DNA of 64,000 nt from an uncultured Methanobrevibacter sp. Its GTDB lineage: Archaea; Methanobacteriota; Methanobacteria; Methanobacteriales; Methanobacteriaceae. The stretch spans positions 44,016 through 108,015 of the forward strand of contig NZ_CACXXB010000002.1 in NCBI RefSeq assembly GCF_902771435.1, read 5' to 3'. The translations under genes and the position numbers were made by a program. Below are positions 46,082-55,500 of the stretch, one piece after another. The notes under the pieces are model-generated. The model had not been told where the DNA came from, did no database searches, and was given only the letters and a program-made list of their open reading frames with translations. Positions within the stretch are counted from its first letter, which is position 1; every line of letters starts with the position of its first letter.

Positions 46082-46882
46082 ATGTCTGAGTTAAAATATA
46101 TGGATTTATCATTAGATGAAATCCTAAAAAATCTTCAAATGTGTAAATCAGTTGTAGCTAATCAGGAAGAATCAATTGCCAAGTTTAGAGATGTTATTCT
46201 TTCAGCTTCAAACAGGCGTGTGGTGTCAGAGAGAAAAACCACTATATTTCTGGCGGGTGCCGGAAGGTCAGGTTTTGTTGCAAAATCATTTGCGATGAGA
46301 CTTATGCATTTGGGTTTTTATGTCTATGTATTCAATGAAACAATAGCTCCTCCGGTCAGGGACGGAGATATCATTATCATTATTTCAAAATCAGGTAAAT
46401 CCAATTCAATCACTCAAATCGTAGAGGATTCCAAAATAGACAATGTCAAATTCCTTGCGGTATGTGGAAATACCCAAAGCGAACTTGCACAAAAGGCAGA
46501 CGCAAGAATAGTCATTGACTCCCTTCCTCAGACTCTGGTTAGACTTGAAGACAGTGATGTTAAGGATTTCATGGAGACTCTGCCAAGAGCTTTAATAAAC
46601 TTTGAAAGCGATGAGGAAGTCAGAAGCAAAATCGAAGCCCTTCCTAAAAAATCCTCAGATCTCTCAAGTAATCAGTTATGGGAAGAGATTAATGAGTTGC
46701 CTAAAGAAATCAGAGGAATCAGTAACATTTACCGTCCATTGGAGTTAATATTAATGGGAACCGCTTTTGAAGTCTCAGCATTGGTTTTACTCGATGCTTT
46801 AGTAACAGAACTGATGCAAAGTTTGAATTTACGTGAAAAAGACTTGAAATCTTATCATGATGTTTTAAGCAGTGCAATTTAA
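46082..46882 (+). CDS. SIS-domain protein, divergent 6-phospho-3-hexuloisomerase relative with insertion
   Basis: 266 residues; normal hexuloisomerase has about 180. The Rossmann-like SIS core is clear: IFLAGAGRSGFVAKSFAMRL (56-74), DGDIIIIIS (94-102) and the end PLELILMGTAFEVSALVLLDALVTELM (219-246). Two things differ. The catalytic SGSGET segment reads SKSGKSNS (102-109), without the Glu. And about 70 residues (about 149-216) are inserted before the last helices, containing helical repeats with ETLPRAL, EALPKK and NELPKE. It may bind a sugar phosphate without isomerising it. The next gene starts 13 bp downstream after GGTGG. Confidence 0.8.
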   Translation: MSELKYMDLSLDEILKNLQMCKSVVANQEESIAKFRDVILSASNRRVVSERKTTIFLAGAGRSGFVAKSFAMRLMHLGFYVYVFNETIAPPVRDGDIIIIISKSGKSNSITQIVEDSKIDNVKFLAVCGNTQSELAQKADARIVIDSLPQTLVRLEDSDVKDFMETLPRALINFESDEEVRSKIEALPKKSSDLSSNQLWEEINELPKEIRGISNIYRPLELILMGTAFEVSALVLLDALVTELMQSLNLREKDLKSYHDVLSSAI

Positions 46883-46895
46883 GGTGGAAAATTCA

Positions 46896-49220
46896 ATGAG
46901 CGAAGAACTGAACATCTATAATTTTAAGAATTACATTGATGACTTTTTCAATGACTTGGAATTATATGATGATTATGACGGCAGGCATGATTATAAAGGC
47001 ATTTTGAAAGCAAGTATTGATGTTTTTTTAAATTTTGAAAGCGATTACACTGCAAAAGAGGTATACAGGTCCTTTTTCATGATTTATCAGATAACAGGTG
47101 AGGATAAATCCAAAAGGGAAGATAATAAAAATCTTATAAGTGAACCTAACACGCTTTTAAATCTTTTAAATGTAATGGAAAAATACGAAAAAAACACAGG
47201 GGAGCTGATTGACAGGCAAAGGGACCATTTCATTCATTCCGTCAATGTTTTCTTATTGGGTTTGGCCATTTACACTAAAAACAAAAGATACAGAAGGGCA
47301 TTCAAAAACTATGTAAAGAAAAGCCAGTACGAAAAGTATTACGGTCATGAAAACAATGAAGTTTCCCGTGAGGAGTTTTTATACCGGTGGGGAGTGGCCT
47401 CCCTTTTGCATGATATAGGTTATCCTTTTGAAATTGTTGGAAAGCAGCTTAAAAAGATAATCAATGATGGTGTCAAGTCCATTTCAAACTCATACAGTGT
47501 AAACCTAGGAATTGATTTTGATGATTTCGATGAATTCAATTCCATTGTAAAGATGGACCCTTATGATTTTGCTGACAATTACCGTAAAAGAAACAAGAGA
47601 TCCAAAGTCTTGGATTTATATAAGCCTACAGATATTTTAGCGCATAAAGTGGCAAAGGATTTCAAATTCAACAATGAGAAATTTAGATTGTTGAAAAAAC
47701 ATTTAGACGGCTTTATCTATTATATGAGAGAGAAGGATTTCATCGACCATGGTTTTTATTCAGCTATCTTGGTCCTGAACTCATATGGAAAAATTTTGCA
47801 GAAATATGATAAGAATAACATATTCTTCTTCTATCCTATTGTGGACAGTGCTTCAGCAATACTGTTGCATAATTATTACAACAAAACCCTGCAGAAAGAT
47901 CCGTTTAACTTAAAAAAACTCTCTCCTAAATCCAATCCTATTGCATATCTGCTGATTTTGTGTGATGAGCTTCAGGAATGGAACAGGCAGCCATTCGGTC
48001 AGATTGATAAGCAGAAATTGCATGTAAATGAACTGTCCATTAGCATTGGGGAAAATTCCATGGATGTAATTTACATTATAAAAAATGGTTCAATGGGCTT
48101 AGGATTTTCCAAAGATAAAAGGGACTTCATCAACAATGTTTTGGATATTGAATCCATATTTGTAAAGGGCATTTTCGTATCCAGTGATGTCGAACCGGAC
48201 ATTGAAGAGGGCATCATGAGAAATATTGATTTTGAGGAAATCCAAGCTCCGGATATTCTGATTAAAAATATCGAAGAGCTGGCAAGCAAGATAAATGCCA
48301 ACTATAACAACCGTATTAATCAAGACTATGATGAGGCCGTCAAGAGCGGTGAGGAAATAGATGAAAATCTTGAAATATCCCACAACTCCCTGGTGGAGTT
48401 CAATGAATTGTCTCCGGAATATAAGTTATCCAATCTCAGACAGGCCAGGTCAATTCCTAAGAAATTGAATCTGATAGGTTGTGAGATTGCTCCTCAGGAT
48501 GATGAACGTGAAGAGATAACTTTTGAAGACTTGGATGAGAAGGAAATTGAAAACCTGGCAATCTTTGAACATCAGGAATGGTGTAGGGAAAAAAGAGGTA
48601 CCGGCTGGACATACGGTCCTGTAAAAGATGAAGTTTTACGTGAAAACCCTAACATTGTGGGATGGGATGAGTTATCCGATGAGATTAAACAGTATGATGT
48701 TGATACGATTGTAATAATTCCTGAACTTTTAAATTCATTAGGATTGAAAGTGGTAAGAAGCAAAATCAGATTGCTTACCTATAAAATGCAGGAATACTTT
48801 GAGAAAAACATTGAAAAAGATGAATATGACCCTGAATTGAGCTCTGAAGATAACTTTAAGAAACTCCCTGACTATGTTAAATATACCAATTATAAGCAAA
48901 CCAATTTCATTATTAAAATATTGAATGAAAGGGGCTATGACATAATTGACAAGAATGACAAGATTGATGCCATTAAAAGCGGTGACTTTGATGAGCATGA
49001 TCTGGAACATTTTGCCGAAAGAGAGCATTACGGCTGGTGTATGCTCAAGTATGATTTGGGTTGGAGACACGGGCCTCTTGATGTGGAAGAAAAGACCTCT
49101 CCAAATCTGGTAAAATGGGAAGATTTGGATGAGGAACTTCAGGAAAACAATATGAACACATTCAGAAATCTGCCGGACATGTGTGATGAGGTAGGTTTAC
49201 AAATTGTCAAAAGTGAATAA
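46896..49220 (+). CDS. HD-domain protein with two C-terminal RyR repeats
   Basis: 774 residues, soluble. An HD-type phosphohydrolase core: RDHFIHSVNVFLLG (about 109) supplies a His, and ASLLHDIGYPFE (about 168-178) the His-Asp pair, so one metal site is plausible. A middle region (about 350-545) is unassigned. Two RyR repeats end the protein: about 549-622 (FEHQEWCREKRGTGWTYGP, NIVGWDELSDEIK) and about 698-772 (REHYGWCMLKYDLGWRHGP, NLVKWEDLDEEL). RyR repeats occur in ryanodine receptors and scattered in prokaryotes, where a ligand-sensing role is suspected. Start ATG 46896 after GGTGG. Operon with the SIS gene; terminator after it. Confidence 0.82.
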   Translation: MSEELNIYNFKNYIDDFFNDLELYDDYDGRHDYKGILKASIDVFLNFESDYTAKEVYRSFFMIYQITGEDKSKREDNKNLISEPNTLLNLLNVMEKYEKNTGELIDRQRDHFIHSVNVFLLGLAIYTKNKRYRRAFKNYVKKSQYEKYYGHENNEVSREEFLYRWGVASLLHDIGYPFEIVGKQLKKIINDGVKSISNSYSVNLGIDFDDFDEFNSIVKMDPYDFADNYRKRNKRSKVLDLYKPTDILAHKVAKDFKFNNEKFRLLKKHLDGFIYYMREKDFIDHGFYSAILVLNSYGKILQKYDKNNIFFFYPIVDSASAILLHNYYNKTLQKDPFNLKKLSPKSNPIAYLLILCDELQEWNRQPFGQIDKQKLHVNELSISIGENSMDVIYIIKNGSMGLGFSKDKRDFINNVLDIESIFVKGIFVSSDVEPDIEEGIMRNIDFEEIQAPDILIKNIEELASKINANYNNRINQDYDEAVKSGEEIDENLEISHNSLVEFNELSPEYKLSNLRQARSIPKKLNLIGCEIAPQDDEREEITFEDLDEKEIENLAIFEHQEWCREKRGTGWTYGPVKDEVLRENPNIVGWDELSDEIKQYDVDTIVIIPELLNSLGLKVVRSKIRLLTYKMQEYFEKNIEKDEYDPELSSEDNFKKLPDYVKYTNYKQTNFIIKILNERGYDIIDKNDKIDAIKSGDFDEHDLEHFAEREHYGWCMLKYDLGWRHGPLDVEEKTSPNLVKWEDLDEELQENNMNTFRNLPDMCDEVGLQIVKSE

Positions 49221-49234
49221 AATTCTTATTCACT
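49212..49234 (+). terminator. Terminator of the SIS/HD-RyR operon
   Basis: AGTGAATAA (49212-49220) pairs with TTATTCACT (49226-49234) around AATTC. CTTTTTCTATTTTTTTTTTT follows. The stop codon is in the left arm. Confidence 0.8.
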
Positions 49235-49309
49235 CTTTTTCTATTTTTTTTTTTAAATATTTAACATTTAAATTATATTATTGCTATATATTAATAATGG
49301 TGAATATCA

Positions 49310-50086
49310 GTGGACATATTGGGCAATTCAATTTTTCAATTCTTATTTGAACTGATTATTTTTTCTGTTGCGACAGTTATAGGAGTGTTTGTATTCAATA
49401 AGGTTAAAAACTCCGATAACAGATATCTGGATATTCATGAATTTCTTCCAGATGATGAGATATTCACTTTAAGGCAGGTTTATTATCTAATCATGTTAAG
49501 TGCCTGTTTTATTGTTGTAATTTATACTTTTATACTGAATGCTGACTATATCTATATGGTACTGTTTGATGTGGGCCTGTCATTATATATTGCAATCACA
49601 TATGAGAAGAGTTCCCTGAAAAACAAGATCATATTATTTTTGGTGGTTCCATGGGGGTCCCTGAATTACATTATATTCGGATTTTCTATGGTGAGTCTGC
49701 TGGACCTTGTTCACGTTCCTGTTTTCATTTACTTCATTAAGTATTATTACGATAAATTCAGTGAGTTTACCAATTCAAACGGTCTGGGAGTATCCATACT
49801 TCTTCTGTTTTCAATAGTATTCATTAGTTTTTTCGTTACTCAGGTGGTTGAAAAGGCCAATGCAGTTGATTCTCTTGTAATGGTTTCCAATGCATTTACA
49901 AGTAACGGATATGTTGTTTTGGGCCAATCCATTCCTGGTAAGATTAACAGTATTTTTCTGGTATGGGGAGGATATATCATATCAGGTGCGGGTACGGCAA
50001 CTTTAACTGCAGCCATTTTAATGAGGCACTTCAATAAAAGATTTGAAGAGCTTGAAAGATTGATTGACGAAGGTGATGAGCAATGA
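49310..50086 (+). CDS. Pore-loop membrane protein with atypical filter (subunit 1)
   Basis: 258 residues, starts with GTG six bases after GGTGA. About six membrane segments. The last third reads like the pore module of K+ channels: a segment (ILLLFSIVFISFFVTQVV), a pore helix and loop (SLVMVSNAFTSNGYVVLG; Thr-Ser-Asn-Gly-Tyr at 197-201) and a last segment (IFLVWGGYIISGAGTATLTAAI). It lines up with SMTSTGYGDIVPV of the true K+ channel at 26207, but the second Gly and Asp of GYGD are replaced by Val-Val. A short coiled tail follows. Overlaps the next gene by ATGA. Own promoter at about 49255-49290. Confidence 0.65.
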   Translation: MDILGNSIFQFLFELIIFSVATVIGVFVFNKVKNSDNRYLDIHEFLPDDEIFTLRQVYYLIMLSACFIVVIYTFILNADYIYMVLFDVGLSLYIAITYEKSSLKNKIILFLVVPWGSLNYIIFGFSMVSLLDLVHVPVFIYFIKYYYDKFSEFTNSNGLGVSILLLFSIVFISFFVTQVVEKANAVDSLVMVSNAFTSNGYVVLGQSIPGKINSIFLVWGGYIISGAGTATLTAAILMRHFNKRFEELERLIDEGDEQ

Positions 50087-50883
50087 ACTGGGAAGAGATA
50101 CTTATAATTCTTATATTTCAGTTTATATTATCATTGGGAATTTTTCTTGTTCTGGCGTATGTCGGAAAATTTGTTCATGACAAAATCAAATCAGAATCCC
50201 GCTTTAAAAATTCCAAGTTCTTGAATATTGATGAATATCTTCCCGAAGAGGAAGCCTCAACCGTCAAACAGGTATTTTACCTTATAATGATTTTGATTTT
50301 TGTTACGAATATAATATATATCATATTTGGCTGGCGTGAAAACTCCATCAATCTATTGCTTATGGACATTATTGTTTCATTGTATGCGGTAATCAATGGG
50401 GACATTTCATTTTCCAAAAACAAGCTGGCTTACTGTTTGATAATTCCTTTCGCTTCATTGTCATATATAATGTTTTATAATAACTTCATTAGTTTTATGG
50501 ACTTTTTCCATATATTTGTCTTCCTATATCTTATTAGACTGTATTTTCACAAATTCCTCGATTACACTGAGACCAATAGTTTAGGAATCACTATACTGTT
50601 CTTATTTGGAATAGTCTTTGTCAGTTTCTTCATTACGATGTTTGTTGAAAATACTATGCCTCTTGATTCTCTTGCAATGGTTTCCAATGCATTTACAAGT
50701 AACGGTTATTCGGTTTTGGGAAATTCAACATTTGGAAAAATAAATGCGCTGATACTGGTTTGGAGCGGTTTTCTTTTATCAGGTGTGGGTACCGCCACTT
50801 TGGCCGTTGCCATTGTAATGAGATATGCCAACGATAAGTTTGACCATCTCGAAGAGCTGGTTAAAAAGAATAAGAAAGATTAA
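50083..50883 (+). CDS. Pore-loop membrane protein with atypical filter (subunit 2)
   Basis: 266 residues, a paralog of the previous gene with the same layout: six segments, a conserved LDEYLPEEEASTVKQVFYLIM block after the first segment (HEFLPDDEIFTLRQVYYLIM in subunit 1), a pore helix SLAMVSNAFTSNGYSVLG (Thr-Ser-Asn-Gly-Tyr at 205-209) and the last segment ILVWSGFLLSGVGTATLAVAIV. Translation is coupled by the 4-base overlap after AGGTGATGAG. Likely forms a complex with subunit 1. I do not know the family name; channel function is inferred from the pore-loop match. Confidence 0.65.
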   Translation: MNWEEILIILIFQFILSLGIFLVLAYVGKFVHDKIKSESRFKNSKFLNIDEYLPEEEASTVKQVFYLIMILIFVTNIIYIIFGWRENSINLLLMDIIVSLYAVINGDISFSKNKLAYCLIIPFASLSYIMFYNNFISFMDFFHIFVFLYLIRLYFHKFLDYTETNSLGITILFLFGIVFVSFFITMFVENTMPLDSLAMVSNAFTSNGYSVLGNSTFGKINALILVWSGFLLSGVGTATLAVAIVMRYANDKFDHLEELVKKNKKD

Positions 50884-50910
50884 TCTGTTCTCTCTGCAAA
50901 TATATGATTG

Positions 50911-52275
50911 ATGCAGACAAATGATAATATTGAAACGATTGTCGGAAATCCTCGAAAAGCTATTAACACTCTGGCATTTCCAACCATTTTTTCAATGCTT
51001 CTGATGTTTTTGAATAATCTGATTGACAGCTTTTGGGTTTCAGGCATCAATGCTGATGCGCTGGCCGCTTTGGGATTCATATCTCCATTATATCTGGTCA
51101 TCATAGGTCTTGGAAGCGGCGTTGGTGCAGGCGCCAATTCGCTTATTTCAAGATATGTCGGCGCCGAAAGGTTTGACAATGCAAACAATGCCGTTGTTCA
51201 TGCACTGATTTTGATGGGAATCGTTTCTTTAATTGTTTTGATTGTGGGCATTTTCTTTTTGGATGACCTGGTCGTGCTTCTCGGTGCATCTTCGGTAAAG
51301 TTATATTGCGTGAGCTACGGATTTATCATATTTCTTCTCAATATTGTTTTTCTTGCGCCGAACGTTACCTCAAGCATATTCAGGGCAGAAGGGGATGTCA
51401 AAAGGGCAACCAATCCTCTGATTCTAACTGCCATCATAAACATGATTTTGGATCCCATACTGATTTTCGGTCTGGATTTGGGGATTTTCGGAGCGGGCCT
51501 TGCAACAGTGATAGCCTCCTTAATCGGCTGGCTGTGGATGATTTACTGGATTTTCATTAAAAAGGACACTTTCTTTGAATTCAAGCTTAAAAATTATAGG
51601 CGCAATCTTGAAATCTATAAGGAAATCCTTGTCGTTTCTCTTCCGGCAGGAACGGAGGAGATAATATTTGCACTGGTTGCCATCATCCTGAATTATCTCA
51701 TCATGACAACCGCAGGTGTCGGGGAAGTCGCATCCTTTACCATTGCCTGGAGGTTCATCTGCATTGCATTTCTGCCATGCATGGCAATCGGAATAGCTAC
51801 AATAACGGTTTCAGGGGTTGCATACGGCGCCCGCAACTGGCCGAACTTCAACGAGACAATCAAATACTCCACTCTGCTGAGTCTGACAATAACATTGGCG
51901 ATTTGTGCTATATTTTATTTGTTCGCATATCCGATATGTGGTCTTTTCAACTTCCAGACAGCCAATCCCGCTCTGGTTGAGCGTGCTGCCGAAATATTAA
52001 GGCTTCTGGTTTTCTACAACTGTCTTATTTCGTTTGGGGCCACTGCCGCATATACTTATCAGGGTGTCGGAGCAGGATTTAAATCATTGGGTCTGACTGC
52101 TTTAAGGGAACTGGTTTTGAGCATGGCCTTTGCTTATGTGATGGGAATAACCATGTCTATGGGCGTTTTCGGAGTATATCTCGGTGCCATAATCGGCATG
52201 AACATAGGTTCGATTCTGGGTTTTGCCTGCATCTGGATATTTAATATGAAGTTCAAAAGGCAGTGCGGCTATTAA
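50911..52275 (+). CDS. MATE-family efflux transporter
   Basis: 454 residues with 12 membrane segments in two halves. First half: FPTIFSMLLMFLNNLIDSFWVSGINADALAALGF and GVGAGANSLISRYVGAE. Second half: LPAGTEEIIFALVAIILNYLIM and GIATITVSGVAYGARNW. Exports drugs or metabolites with Na+ or H+. Start ATG 50911 lies 27 bp after the preceding stop with no clear ribosome binding site. The repeated GTATTACTTTT elements begin 3 bases after its stop. Confidence 0.9.
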   Translation: MQTNDNIETIVGNPRKAINTLAFPTIFSMLLMFLNNLIDSFWVSGINADALAALGFISPLYLVIIGLGSGVGAGANSLISRYVGAERFDNANNAVVHALILMGIVSLIVLIVGIFFLDDLVVLLGASSVKLYCVSYGFIIFLLNIVFLAPNVTSSIFRAEGDVKRATNPLILTAIINMILDPILIFGLDLGIFGAGLATVIASLIGWLWMIYWIFIKKDTFFEFKLKNYRRNLEIYKEILVVSLPAGTEEIIFALVAIILNYLIMTTAGVGEVASFTIAWRFICIAFLPCMAIGIATITVSGVAYGARNWPNFNETIKYSTLLSLTITLAICAIFYLFAYPICGLFNFQTANPALVERAAEILRLLVFYNCLISFGATAAYTYQGVGAGFKSLGLTALRELVLSMAFAYVMGITMSMGVFGVYLGAIIGMNIGSILGFACIWIFNMKFKRQCGY

Positions 52276-52278
52276 AAA

Positions 52279-52427
52279 GTATTACTTTTTTTCTTATTTT
52301 AAGGGTTTTAGTAATACTTTGAGAAAGTATTACTTTTTGTTTAGTTATTTAAATACTATGTATTACAATTTCCATATTTAAACAATAGTTAATACTTTTT
52401 TGCCGATTTTAAGCTATTTCGTATTAC
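52279..52427 (+). promoter_or_regulatory. Repeated GTATTACTTTT elements before the cobN-like gene
   Basis: Exact 11-mers GTATTACTTTT begin at 52279, 52327 and 52421. Related copies are GTAATACTTT (52311), GTATTACAATT (52360) and TAATACTTTTTT (52390). The last exact copy is directly upstream of a TATA-like region (ATTATATATTATAAAT, about 52439-52454), and the ATG is at 52538 after AAGAGG. The same 11-mer recurs before the gene at 62282, so the elements probably bind one regulator. Confidence 0.7.
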
Positions 52428-52537
52428 TTTTTTTAGAAAATTATATATTATAAATTATTACAAAATTATCATTTGTAGTAATATTTTTGTTTAAAAATTT
52501 ACTACATATTCGACCTTTTATTTAAGAGGTAAAAAAA

Positions 52538-55500
52538 ATGAAATTTTATGGAAAAAAACACAATATTCTTATTGCACTTCTGGTGATGCTGTCATTATTG
52601 CTGTTCTCGCAGGTTGCCTTTGCCGAGACAAACGATACTTTAGTAAATGACGATAGTGGAATTGAAGTTTTAAGCAATGAATATTGTGATGAGGATAAGA
52701 TTTCAATTGATAATTCACAAAATGAATTATCAGATTCTAAAAATACTACTTTATTTATAATCAGCGATAATCCCGGAACCAATATTTTAGATAAGGCCGG
52801 CTGGGAACTCCACGATGAGAAAAAACTTGACAATGTAAATCTCATCATCAGAAGCGGTGAGCAGATTAAGGCAATGAATGAAAATGAACTGAAAGGTTTG
52901 CTGTCTGGCTGTGACGCTTTTGTCGGGGAGTGGATCAGCAGTGATGTGGATTCAGTTCTAACAAGCGTCTTATCAAAAAATCCCGGTTTATCCAATAAAA
53001 AAATGTTTCTGATATTGGAACCTCCTTCAGGTAATCTGAATTCTGATTCCAGTTCAATCAAGCTTCTTAGGAACAATACCCTGAACTACAACAAAATCTT
53101 TGCAGCATATTCCAACGAAGAGTTAATAAAATACTTCAAAAACACTAAAAGAGGAATATCATACTCTAATGTCAACAGTTACTTGACAGATGATGCGAAA
53201 GGTTTCAGCCCTATTTTAAATCAGCTTGTTCTCTATAAGGACCTGAACGACAAGGACAATTTGAAAAATCAGATTCTCTACATTCTCAATTACCTTGGCG
53301 TCAATGTCAGTTTTGAAAAACCTGTGTTTACAGGCTCTAAAACCTACGGCATCTACAGGGACAGATGGTACTCCTTAGATGAATATGTAGCTACTTTCTT
53401 CAATCCGAACTTCAACAGGACAGTTGGAGTGCTTGAAAGTACAATGTATATTGAATCCCAGCAGCTGCATACCTGCTATTCAATTATAGAGTCTTTGGAA
53501 TCCAGGGGATATAATGTCATTCCTGTTTTTGCTGCAGGAGGGTCTGCCGACCAGCTTAAGGTAATGGTTGAATCATGGACAGATGCAGGCAGTGACATAT
53601 CCGGATTTTTGGCAGATTCATCTAAATACGACATTAACATTGATGCAATAGTTTCCATGGTTGCCTATGGTGTCGGAGGTGAAAATTTCACCAAAGCGAC
53701 AGACTTTTTTGAAGAGGCAGGAGTTCCTGTATTCAGGGCAGTCCACTCGGATTATGTTTCAAATGAACGGTGGGAACTTGGTTCAACCGGTCTTACAACA
53801 GAAAAGAGTGACAAATGGTGGCACATTACCATTGCCGAAACACAGGGGATAATCGATGCAACATTCATTGGAGGCGCTTCAAGCTATGTTTCAAACCTGA
53901 CTGGAGCTCAAATCACAACATACATTGCTCATAAGGGCAATATCGAGCTTTTGGCTGACAGGATTGACTCATGGGTTGACTTGAAATACACTGCAAATGA
54001 CGAGAAACTGCTCTCCATCATATATTACAATTATCCTCCTGGAAAACAGAATATCGGTTCAAGCTATTTGGATACTATTAAAAGTATTTACAACATTCTT
54101 CTCACATTAAAGGAAGAGGGATATGACGTCGGCAGTCTGCCGAACAATGTATCCGAACTGGAAGATTTAATCATTTCCTGCGGTATAAATGTCGCTACAT
54201 GGGCACCAGGCGAGCTTGCAAAACTGGCAAACCGTCCGCAAGTTACACTGCTTCCAGTAAAGGAATACACATCATGGTTTAACTCTTTGGATGATATTGT
54301 AAAAATACAGGTGACAAACGGTACTGTCGCATACATAGGCGAGCTGACAAGACGTGCCGTTGAGCTGAACTACACCGAAACAATATCCGATACAATCGAT
54401 GACTGGTTAAATCAGGTTGTTGCACTTTTACCGGATGAAAAGGCTGGTGAAGCCAAAAAGGCATTGGACAATATTGTGTCAAGCTTAAAAAATTATGCAA
54501 AAACACAATCTGGAGATTATTATGATTTATATTTAAGGTATTATGATGAATTTATTAAATTAAACATTTCAGGATTAAACGGTTGGGGTGAAGCTCCAGG
54601 AAACGTGATGGTAATCAATAGAAACGGTACAGATTATTTTGTCATTCCCGGTCTGACCTTTGGAAACATATTCATAGCTCCCGAACCTCAAAGGGGATGG
54701 GAGGCAGACATTGAAAACCTGTACCACTGTACTGCTGTCGCTCCAACACACCAATATCTGGCGGCTTACTACTACATGCAGAAATCACATCCTAATGCAA
54801 TGATATTTGTGGGAAGGCACGCTACACACGAATGGTTGCCTGGAAAGGAAATTCTTCTCTCATCAACTGACTATGGATCCGTTGTTGTCGGTGATGTTCC
54901 GCAGTTATATTTCTATATCAGTGATGGTTTGGCAGAAGCTATTCAAGCTAAAAGAAGAGGTTTTGCCGTTATAATTTCACATTTAACCTCTCCAATGGCA
55001 TATACACATTTATATGGTAATTTAACCAGTTTAGCTAATTTAATCAATGATTACAATAAAAACCCTAAAAAAAGCACGGAAAATGAAATCCGCAATCTGA
55101 TAATCAGCAATGATTATTCAACCAATCTCGGACTTAATAAAAGTGAAGTCAAAACTATTAAGTTCGCTTCCCTGATGGATAAGGTCAACACTTTCCTTAA
55201 AACCACCCAGGACACGCTCCATCCTTTGGGTCTTCATGCATTGGGTGATGCCTGGAGCGAACAGGACATAGCAAGCACAGTAAGTGCAATGCTGTCAAGG
55301 GATCATGTGCTGGAAAACAATGAAGGTGTGCTTAATCTGTTTGGTGAACTTTCGGATATTTATTTCTCAAAGGAATATTCCTCCCTATCAGCTTTTGAAA
55401 GGGAATTCATCTTAAACAAATCATATGACATTGCAAAGGCATTAATCTATTGGGATGCGGCAACTGTCGGTGAGGTTCTTGCCACAGAAAATGCCAAATT

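Noticed and set aside
46082..46882. Plain 6-phospho-3-hexuloisomerase assignment
   Set aside because: The catalytic segment is altered and a 70-residue insertion is present, so only SIS-domain membership is claimed.
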